DNA of 9,575 nt, taken from the NCBI GenBank assembly GCA_022511485.1, contig JAFLUJ010000015.1:1-9575 (forward strand), read 5' to 3'. The notes under the pieces were generated by a model. It was not told the DNA's origin and did no database searches. It was given only the letters and a program-made list of their open reading frames with translations. Numbering within the stretch: position 1 is the stretch's first letter; each line of letters begins with the position of its first letter. The DNA comes from Oscillospiraceae bacterium. GTDB lineage: Bacteria; Bacillota; Clostridia; Oscillospirales; Ruminococcaceae. Position numbers and translations under genes: made by a program. Below, one piece after another: positions 1 to 5,762 of the stretch.

Positions 1-930
1 ATCCGCAAGCTCTGTTTTAAGATCGTTGGACGCCCATACAAGGTTATTTACCCAGTTGTCCTTATCGGCGATCTCGTCGAATCTGCCGTCTGTATTTACA
101 TTGCCGATATTCTCGAAAAACAGCTTCTCAATATACTGAGAGCCTGTTTCAACGGTGATAACGGGACGTCCTGCTTCGATCTGCTTTCTGTTGTATACCA
201 GAATTTCCTCTCTGTAAACAGTTCTGGAAACTACATCGCCGGTATTAAAATTTTCATTCTCACCGTTTTCTGCAATAACATAATAACGCTTTGCAAGGAA
301 ATCCTTTATTCTGTCCTCGTCAAGTCCTGTTACCTCGGCAAATTCGCTGATATGCTGATTGAAATAGTTGTCGTATCTGTCATGGCTGTACTCTTCGAGA
401 AGCTCGCTGATAGCCTCTGCGCCCATATCGGCGTAGAAGTCGTCCTCGTACTTCTCACGCATATCGGTGTATTCCTTTTCGGTAAGGAGCTGCTTTTTCA
501 TCAGCTCGGTATTGCCGGGGTCAACAACGATATATTTTGTAAAATAAAGGACTTCTTCAAGACGCTTCTGGGAGACCTCGATGACCTGTCCTATTCTGGA
601 CGGAGTGCCCTTAAAATACCAGATATGGGAAGCAGGCGCAGCAAGCTCGATATGACCCATGCGCTCACGACGAACCTTGGAGCGTGTTACCTCAACGCCG
701 CAGCGGTCGCATATCTTGCCTTTGAAGCGTATCTTCTTATACTTTCCGCAGTGACATTCCCAGTCCTTCTGCGGGCCGAATATCCTTTCGCAGAAAAGAC
801 CGTCCCTTTCAGGCTTCTGGGTTCTGTAATTTATGGTTTCGGGTCTTGTTACCTCTCCGTGAGACCAGTCTCTTATACGGTCGGGAGACGCAAGTCCGAT
901 CTTTATAGATTCAAACGCATTGAATTCCAA
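1..930 (-). CDS. rpoC: DNA-directed RNA polymerase subunit beta' (N-terminal part)
   Basis: This is the first 310 codons of the beta' subunit of RNA polymerase; the gene continues past the left edge. Residues 11-110 carry the classic N-terminal signature: IGLASPDRIRDWSHGEV, then PETINYRT, then the zinc-binding cysteines C59, C61, C74 and C77 (CHCGKYK and CDRCGVEVTR), then MGHIELAAPASHIWYFKG. Translation most likely starts at TTG 930: AAAGGAG lies 8 nt upstream, and the only nearby ATG (918-920) is out of frame. After MGAEAI (residue 169 on) the protein departs from the usual pattern. About 135 residues separate this motif from LKTELAD, where Bacillus subtilis has about 21, which implies an insertion of roughly 110-115 residues. 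The gene lies 89 nt downstream of rpoB and is presumably co-transcribed with it. The identity is certain; only the insertion is unusual. Confidence 0.98.
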   Translation of the reverse strand, partial: MEFNAFESIKIGLASPDRIRDWSHGEVTRPETINYRTQKPERDGLFCERIFGPQKDWECHCGKYKKIRFKGKICDRCGVEVTRSKVRRERMGHIELAAPASHIWYFKGTPSRIGQVIEVSQKRLEEVLYFTKYIVVDPGNTELMKKQLLTEKEYTDMREKYEDDFYADMGAEAISELLEEYSHDRYDNYFNQHISEFAEVTGLDEDRIKDFLAKRYYVIAENGENENFNTGDVVSRTVYREEILVYNRKQIEAGRPVITVETGSQYIEKLFFENIGNVNTDGRFDEIADKDNWVNNLVWASNDLKTELAD

Positions 931-1019
931 ATATAACACTCCTTTAAATTGTTTCTTTAGGGAACTTCTGAAAAGCGGAGTTTTATCCCGTCGCACCGGG
1001 ATAAACCGAGTGCATCCCG
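931..1019 (-). promoter_or_regulatory. rpoB-rpoC intercistronic region with competing hairpins
   Basis: On the transcribed strand the motif CGGGAT (1019-1014) follows the rpoB stop codon directly. It is followed by ATCCCG (1002-997) and a second CGGGAT (990-985). The middle copy can pair with either neighbour. Pairing with the downstream copy extends to a perfect 9-bp stem (982-990 with 997-1005) and a 6-nt loop. No U-tract follows the stem, so it does not look like an intrinsic terminator. A processing site, an mRNA stabiliser or a translation-linked switch would each fit; none is shown. The rpoC ribosome binding site (AAAGGAG) is at 939-945. Confidence 0.6.
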
Positions 1020-4000
1020 TCAGTTCAGTTCGTCATCGTCAAAGGAAAAGTCCTCGTCATCATCGTCATCGCCGAAGCCGTCATCTTCATCGTCATCGTC
1101 AAAATCGTCCTCGTCATCCTCGTCGTCAAATCCCAGATCGTCATCGTCATAATCCTCCACAGAGAAGCCCTCGTCCAGATCGCCGTCTTCAAGATAACTG
1201 TCCATATCCTCGGCGTCTGAAACAGGCTGTGGGATAATATCCTCATCGTCCTCAAATGTCTGTTTGAGGTCGATCTCCTCGTCATTGCCGTCCAGAACTT
1301 TAACATTGAGACAGAGTGACTGTAACTCCTTGACAAGAACCTTAAAGGATTCAGGAATACCCGGCTTAGGAACGTTCTGACCCTTAACGATAGACTCGTA
1401 GGTCTTTACACGTCCCATAGTATCGTCAGACTTAACGGTAAGGATCTCCTGGAGAGTGTATGCTGCGCCGTAAGCCTCCAGCGCCCAAACCTCCATCTCT
1501 CCGAAACGCTGTCCGCCGAACTGAGCCTTACCGCCCAGAGGCTGCTGAGTTACCAGAGAGTAAGGTCCGACCGAACGTGCGTGGATCTTATCGTCAACCA
1601 GATGGTGGAGCTTAAGATAGTACATATATCCTACAGTAACGGGATTGTCAAATTTGTCGCCGGTACGTCCGTCATAGAGAATGGTCTTGCCGTCCTCACG
1701 CATACCTGCTTCCTTGAAGCACTCCCGGATGTCGTCCTCGTGTGCGCCGTCAAATACGGGAGTCATGATTTTCCAGCCCAGCTTCTTTGCAGCCATTCCA
1801 AGGTGAACTTCAAGCACCTGACCGATATTCATACGGGAAGGTACGCCCAGCGGGTTAAGAACGATGTCAAGGGGAGTTCCGTCCGGCAGGAAGGGCATAT
1901 CCTCCGATTTAAGGATACGGGAAACAACGCCCTTGTTTCCGTGACGACCCGCCATCTTGTCGCCCACAGATATCTTACGCTTCTGAGCGATATAGCATCT
2001 TACCAGCATATTTACTCCGGGAGCAAGCTCCTCGGAATTTTCTCTTGTAAATACCTTTACGTCAATGATAACTCCTGCTTCGCCGTGAGGTACTTTAAGA
2101 GAGTTATCACGAACCTCTCTTGCCTTTTCGCCGAATATGGCTCTGAGCAGTCTTTCCTCGGCGGTAAGCTCGGTCTCGCCCTTAGGAGTTACCTTTCCTA
2201 CAAGGATGTCACCGGCACGAACCTCCGCACCGATACGGATAATTCCCCTGTCGTCAAGGTCTTTGAGTGCGTCCTCACCCACATTGGGGATGTCCCTGGT
2301 GATCTCCTCAGGACCAAGCTTTGTATCACGGGATTCTATTTCATATTCTTCAATGTGAACGGAGGTATAGATGTCCTCACGTACAACTCTTTCGTTAAGC
2401 AGAACGGCGTCCTCGTAGTTATAGCCTTCCCAGGTCATAAAGCCGATAAGAGCGTTCTTACCGATGGAAATTTCGCCGTTGCTTGTAGCAGGACCGTCCG
2501 CGATCACCTGTCCCACATGGACGTGCTCGCCCTTTTCAACGATAGGACGCTGATTTACACAGGTGCCCTGGTTGGAACGCTTGAATTTGATAAGCTTGTA
2601 GCTGTGGACAGCTCCTGTGCCTTCCTTGATGACTACCTCGTCGGCGGATACCCGATCAACAACGCCGTCATGCTTGGAAAGAACGCATACTCCGGAGTCA
2701 ACAGCGGATTTATATTCCATACCCGTACCAACGATAGGAGCTTCCGTTTTAAGCAGAGGCACAGCCTGACGCTGCATATTCGCACCCATGAGAGCACGGT
2801 TTGCGTCGTCGTTTTCAAGGAACGGGATCATAGCTGTAGCAATGGAAACAACCATCTTCGGGGAAACGTCCATATAGTCGATACGCTCACGCTCGCACTC
2901 AAGGATCTGCTCCCTGTAGCGTGCATTTACAATAGGACGTGCAAATTTACCGTCTTCTGTAAGAGGCTCATTAGCCTGCGCAACTGTAAAGTTATCCTCA
3001 ACATCGGCAGTCATGTAAACTACCTCGTTTGTGACAACTCCGGTCTCCTTGTCAACTCTTCTGTAGGGAGCTTCGATAAATCCGTACTCATTGATACGCG
3101 CAAATGAAGCCAGATAGGAGATAAGACCGATGTTCGGACCTTCCGGCGTCTCGATAGGACACATTCTTCCGTAGTGGGAGTAGTGAACGTCACGAACCTC
3201 GAATCCTGCACGGTCACGGGAAAGACCTCCGGGACCCAGCGCAGAAAGACGTCTCTTATGTGTAAGCTCAGCAAGAGGATTTGTCTGATCCATGAACTGT
3301 GACAGAGGGGACGAACCAAAGAACTCCTTTATAGCCGCAGTAATAGGACGGATGTTTATAAGAGCCTGGGGAGTGATAACATCCATATCCTGAGCCTGGA
3401 TGTTCATTCTCTCACGGATAACTCTCTCCATACGTGAGAAGCCTATCCTGAACTGATTCTGGAGCAGCTCTCCCACGGAACGTATTCTTCTGTTGCCGAG
3501 GTGGTCGATGTCGTCCACCTGACCAACGCCTTCGCAAAGATTAATAAAATAGCTTACTGTAGCATAAATATCATCAAGGATGATATGCTTTGGAACAAGC
3601 TCGTCAATGCGGGACTTGACCATTTCCTCCAGCTCATCCTTATCGGAAGCGCTTTCAAGGATCTCTTTCAGAACGACAAAGTACACCTTTTCATTGATGC
3701 CGTACTTTTTAGGATCAAAGTCCACATAGGGAGCCATATCTACCATACGGTTGCCTATTACCTTTACTTCTCTCTCCTCAACACTGTGAGAGGTCTCACC
3801 TGTAGGAGTTGTAAAGGTCTCCTTGTGCTCGACCCTGAGCCATACCTCGCCTACGCCTGCCTGCTCAATTTCAAGAGCCTTTTCGTAGGTCACAAGGTCT
3901 CCCTCGTCAGCCATGATCTCTCCGGTCATGGGGTCAGCAACGGGACGGGACAGGTAATGTCCGCTTATTCTGGAGCTTATGCCAAGCTTTTTATTGTATT

Positions 4001-4826
4001 TATAACGACCGAACCTTGCCAGATCGTATCTTCTTGCATCAAAGAACAGACCGTTCAGATGGCTCTCGGCGTTTTCCACCGTGGGAGGCTCTCCGGGACG
4101 GAGCTTTTTATACACTTCAAGGAGAGCTTCCTCCCTGTTTTTGGTAGTATCCTTCTGCATGATGGTCTGGGTAAGACGCTCGTCCGTACCGAAGAAATCC
4201 TCAATCTCCACGTCCGTACCGCAGCCAAGAGAGCGGATAAAGGTAGTCAGTGGTATTTTTCTGTTTTTATCTATTCTTACGTAGACTACGTCATTGGAGT
4301 CCATTTCATACTCCAGCCACGCGCCTCTGTTAGGAATGACAGTAGCCTTGAAAAGATCCTTACCGGTCTTATCCTTTTCAAAGGAATAGTAAACTCCCGG
4401 GGAACGAACAAGCTGGGAAACGATAACACGCTCTGCACCGTTTATAACGAAAGTACCGCTGTCAGTCATAAGCGGAAATTCGCCCATAAACACATCGCTT
4501 TCCTTTACAACACCTGTTTCCTTATTCCAAAGAGTAGCCTTTACCTTCAGCGGAGCGGCATAGGTAACGTCACGTTCCTTACACTCTGCAACGGAATACT
4601 TGGGTGTTTCGTCAATAGAGAAATCCACGAAATTCAGCACCAGATTTCCGTTATAGTCGGTAATTGCGGCAACATCGCGGAAGACTTCTTTCATTCCCTC
4701 GTCGAGAAACCACTGATAGGAATTTTTCTGCACCTCGATCAGATTCGGCATTTCAAGAGCCTCATTTATCTTGCCAAAGCTCATTCTTGTCGTCTTGCCG
4801 AGCTGCACCGGCTTGACATTCACCAT
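1020..4826 (-). CDS. rpoB: DNA-directed RNA polymerase subunit beta
   Basis: This is the complete catalytic beta subunit of RNA polymerase, 1268 residues. The ATG at 4826 is chosen because AAGGAGG lies 9 nt upstream and MVNVKPVQLGKTTR is a family-typical N-terminus; the frame is open up to 4934, but that extension has no support. The rifampicin pocket is at residues 502-532 with Q510, D513, H523 and S528 (E. coli Q513, D516, H526, S531) all in the sensitive state. Active-site elements follow: YNYED (802-806) and GDKMAGRHGNKG (955-966, with two catalytic-centre lysines K957 and K965). The conserved C-terminal block GPYSLVTQQPLGGKAQFGGQRFGEMEVWALE lies near 1087-1117. The last ~75 residues are an extremely acidic tail; B. 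subtilis RpoB, about 1193 residues, ends soon after the matching point. The gene leads an rpoB-rpoC operon. No rplL or other ribosomal gene precedes it; the neighbour is a divergent toxin-antitoxin cassette. Confidence 0.99.
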   Translation of the reverse strand: MVNVKPVQLGKTTRMSFGKINEALEMPNLIEVQKNSYQWFLDEGMKEVFRDVAAITDYNGNLVLNFVDFSIDETPKYSVAECKERDVTYAAPLKVKATLWNKETGVVKESDVFMGEFPLMTDSGTFVINGAERVIVSQLVRSPGVYYSFEKDKTGKDLFKATVIPNRGAWLEYEMDSNDVVYVRIDKNRKIPLTTFIRSLGCGTDVEIEDFFGTDERLTQTIMQKDTTKNREEALLEVYKKLRPGEPPTVENAESHLNGLFFDARRYDLARFGRYKYNKKLGISSRISGHYLSRPVADPMTGEIMADEGDLVTYEKALEIEQAGVGEVWLRVEHKETFTTPTGETSHSVEEREVKVIGNRMVDMAPYVDFDPKKYGINEKVYFVVLKEILESASDKDELEEMVKSRIDELVPKHIILDDIYATVSYFINLCEGVGQVDDIDHLGNRRIRSVGELLQNQFRIGFSRMERVIRERMNIQAQDMDVITPQALINIRPITAAIKEFFGSSPLSQFMDQTNPLAELTHKRRLSALGPGGLSRDRAGFEVRDVHYSHYGRMCPIETPEGPNIGLISYLASFARINEYGFIEAPYRRVDKETGVVTNEVVYMTADVEDNFTVAQANEPLTEDGKFARPIVNARYREQILECERERIDYMDVSPKMVVSIATAMIPFLENDDANRALMGANMQRQAVPLLKTEAPIVGTGMEYKSAVDSGVCVLSKHDGVVDRVSADEVVIKEGTGAVHSYKLIKFKRSNQGTCVNQRPIVEKGEHVHVGQVIADGPATSNGEISIGKNALIGFMTWEGYNYEDAVLLNERVVREDIYTSVHIEEYEIESRDTKLGPEEITRDIPNVGEDALKDLDDRGIIRIGAEVRAGDILVGKVTPKGETELTAEERLLRAIFGEKAREVRDNSLKVPHGEAGVIIDVKVFTRENSEELAPGVNMLVRCYIAQKRKISVGDKMAGRHGNKGVVSRILKSEDMPFLPDGTPLDIVLNPLGVPSRMNIGQVLEVHLGMAAKKLGWKIMTPVFDGAHEDDIRECFKEAGMREDGKTILYDGRTGDKFDNPVTVGYMYYLKLHHLVDDKIHARSVGPYSLVTQQPLGGKAQFGGQRFGEMEVWALEAYGAAYTLQEILTVKSDDTMGRVKTYESIVKGQNVPKPGIPESFKVLVKELQSLCLNVKVLDGNDEEIDLKQTFEDDEDIIPQPVSDAEDMDSYLEDGDLDEGFSVEDYDDDDLGFDDEDDEDDFDDDDEDDGFGDDDDDEDFSFDDDELN

Positions 4827-4862
4827 AGGCGAATCCCTCCTTATATTTTTACGGGGGTATCC

Positions 4863-4886
4863 CTTCCGAAATTTTTTTATCGGAAG
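4863..4886 (-). promoter_or_regulatory. Hairpin in the rpoB mRNA leader
   Basis: The arms CTTCCGA and TCGGAAG form a perfect 7-bp stem around a 10-nt AT-only loop. It sits about 37 nt upstream of the rpoB start codon. No U-run follows, so it is not an obvious attenuator, but it lies close to the AAGGAGG site at 4836-4842. Its role is unknown. Confidence 0.55.
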
Positions 4887-4888
4887 TA

Positions 4889-4917
4889 TTGCAATCGCAG
4901 ATATTTTGTGGTATACT
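4889..4917 (+). promoter_or_regulatory. Candidate sigma-A promoter toward the toxin-antitoxin cassette
   Basis: TTGCAA (4889-4894), a 17-bp spacer and TATACT (4912-4917) read rightward, with the extended -10 element TGG at 4909-4911. The predicted start near 4924 would leave a leader of about 220 nt before the antitoxin. The -35 box matches 4 of 6 consensus bases and the -10 box 5 of 6. It lies inside the rpoB leader and faces the rpoB promoter. I see no better candidate nearer the cassette; the TATAAA strings at 5060 and 5079 lack a matching -35 box. Confidence 0.5.
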
Positions 4918-4973
4918 ATATAAAAATAGAACAAAATGGCATACGACTACATCATAATACGATACATTATATA

Positions 4974-5002
4974 ATTATACTACGCCATACCAGATTTGTC
5001 AA
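4974..5002 (-). promoter_or_regulatory. Consensus sigma-A promoter of rpoB-rpoC
   Basis: Read leftward, TTGACA (5002-4997), exactly 17 bp, and TATAAT (4979-4974) form a perfect consensus housekeeping promoter. The predicted start is near 4967, giving a 5' leader of about 140 nt. Two A6 tracts at 5022-5017 and 5011-5006, spaced 11 bp apart and just upstream of the -35 box, resemble an UP element. Such a strong promoter suits a polymerase subunit operon that has no ribosomal protein genes in front of it. Confidence 0.9.
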
Positions 5003-5088
5003 GTGTTTTTTGGAGATTTTTTGAAAAAAAGTTTGTACACATATCAACAAAGAAAAATTTATAAAATTATTAGCATTGTATAAAGAGC

Positions 5089-5117
5089 TATGATGCAATA
5101 CAACCTGTTATGATCAG
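5089..5117 (+). repeat. Spaced direct repeat, possible operator
   Basis: TATGAT occurs at 5089-5094 and again at 5109-5114, 20 bp apart (about two helical turns), just upstream of the antitoxin. An autoregulator binding one face of the DNA would fit, but repeats this short in AT-rich DNA can arise by chance. Confidence 0.25.
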
Positions 5118-5144
5118 AGAAATAATGGAATGGATGTGATAAAT

Positions 5145-5336
5145 ATGCTCAAAACCGAAACACTGCGTATGCAAATAAAGGAAAATTCAAATCTTTCGAT
5201 GCCTAAGCGTGTTATCGTCCGCTCAAAGGAAGAATTATTTCAGAAGATAAGCGAAGCTGAGGAAGATATTCGTTCAGGAAACACATATACTGCCGACGAA
5301 GTATTTAGCAGCTTGAGAGAAAAATATGGAATATAA
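5145..5336 (+). CDS. Putative small antitoxin of a RelE/ParE-type toxin-antitoxin pair
   Basis: This is a 63-residue charged protein directly upstream of, and overlapping by 11 nt, a RelE/ParE-type toxin. That arrangement is what identifies it. The C-terminal half (residues 25-63: KRVIVRS, then KEELFQKISEAEEDIRSG, then TYTADEVFSSLREKYGI) is a helix-rich acidic segment. The AEEDIRSGNTYTADEVF...LREKYG part resembles the toxin-wrapping tails of antitoxins that partner ParE-family toxins. I recognise no complete Phd/YefM, HTH or ribbon-helix-helix DNA-binding domain; the first ~20 residues look unstructured. The start is placed at ATG 5145 because TGGATGTGAT (5131-5140) matches the anti-SD in 8 of 10 positions at the right distance; ATG 5130 would give 68 residues but has no good site. 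The DNA is AT-rich compared with its neighbours. The antitoxin role is inferred. Confidence 0.72.
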   Translation: MLKTETLRMQIKENSNLSMPKRVIVRSKEELFQKISEAEEDIRSGNTYTADEVFSSLREKYGI

Positions 5337-5643
5337 ACTTATTATTACACAGAACTTTAAAGACGACCTTGACAGCATATTAGAATATATTTCACAGCAG
5401 TTATTTAATTCTTCTGCTGCGGACAGACTTATGAAAAAGGCAGAAGAAAAGGTCAGAAGTATTAAAGAAAATCCTTTTCTTTACCCTATATACCATGATG
5501 AAATACTTGCCGGAAAGGGCTATCGCTACACTGTTGTATCAAATTACATTTTATTTTATACGGTCGATCAAGAAAATAAAATCGTATCTGTTTTGCGCCT
5601 TATATATGGAGGGCAGAATATTTTAAATATTCTTAATACATAG
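5326..5643 (+). CDS. RelE/ParE superfamily toxin
   Basis: This 105-residue protein has the length and pattern of the RelE/ParE toxin fold: an N-terminal strand (EYKLIITQNF), two helices (about 11-28 and 30-48), then the hallmark SIKENPFLYPIY loop and the C-terminal beta-sheet GYRYTVVSNYILFYTVD...KIVSVLRLIYGGQN (about 65-97). Family members either cleave ribosome-bound mRNA (RelE) or inhibit gyrase (ParE). Sequence alone does not decide here; the GYR and LRLIYG motifs fit the broad 'plasmid stabilisation' group. The start ATG lies inside the antitoxin gene, overlapping its last 11 nt, with GAGAG upstream, so translation is probably coupled. A strong hairpin terminator follows at 5704. GC content by hand count of 5341-5400 is about 32%, against 60% in a sample of the downstream yifB gene, which suggests acquisition. 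The reading frame is intact, so the toxin is probably functional. Confidence 0.85.
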   Translation: MEYKLIITQNFKDDLDSILEYISQQLFNSSAADRLMKKAEEKVRSIKENPFLYPIYHDEILAGKGYRYTVVSNYILFYTVDQENKIVSVLRLIYGGQNILNILNT

Positions 5644-5703
5644 GTCTCCGGAACATTATGTTTTTACATTTTTGAGACTTACTGAAAAACATTCGACAAA
5701 TAC

Positions 5704-5737
5704 AAACAGCCTGCCGTGTATGCACGATAGGCTGTTT
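5704..5737. terminator. Bidirectional intrinsic terminator
   Basis: The arms ACAGCCT/AGGCTGT continue, after a G-T pair and one mismatch, into CGTG/CACG around a TATG loop. The stem is flanked by AAA on the left and TTTTT on the right (5735-5739). On the plus strand it ends the toxin-antitoxin transcript. Read the other way, with a weaker T-run (TTTGTATTTG), it can end the converging yifB transcript, whose stop codon is 25 nt away. Confidence 0.85.
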
Positions 5738-5762
5738 TTGTTATTCCGACAAAAATGTAATG

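Larger units (their letters stand above)
4827..5144. other. Intergenic region between rpoB and the toxin-antitoxin cassette
   Basis: This 318-bp AT-rich stretch has no convincing gene. It holds the rpoB promoter and a leader of about 140 nt with a hairpin, a plus-strand promoter candidate facing the rpoB promoter, phased A-tracts, and a spaced direct repeat just before the antitoxin start. The rpoB leader shows no small leader peptide that I could identify. Confidence 0.7.

Noticed and set aside
352..936. 194-codon open frame on the plus strand
   Set aside because: Exact mirror frame of rpoC codons.
1025..1150. Tandem repeat or VNTR of a TCGTCATCG-like unit
   Set aside because: The repeats are irregular and are explained by mixed Asp/Glu codons of the acidic RpoB tail.
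920..1237. Arg/His-rich open frame on the plus strand
   Set aside because: It is the antisense reading of the GAT/GAC-rich acidic tail of rpoB.
1581..3107. 508-codon open frame on the plus strand
   Set aside because: It lies wholly antisense to strongly conserved rpoB and has no recognisable domain; codon bias of rpoB explains the lack of stops.
3260..3330. Possible rifampicin-resistance variant
   Set aside because: The key positions Q510, D513, H523 and S528 are all wild type.
4827..4934. Longer RpoB start at 4934
   Set aside because: The extension contains the leader hairpin, has no ribosome binding site and does not resemble RpoB; ATG 4826 has a perfect site.
3501..5024. 507-codon open frame on the plus strand
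   Set aside because: Antisense to the rpoB 5' half and leader, with no domain or good ribosome binding site.
5658..5692. ATGTTTTT/AAAAACAT inverted repeat as the toxin terminator
   Set aside because: The stem is AT-only with a 19-nt loop; the GC-rich hairpin at 5704 is far better.
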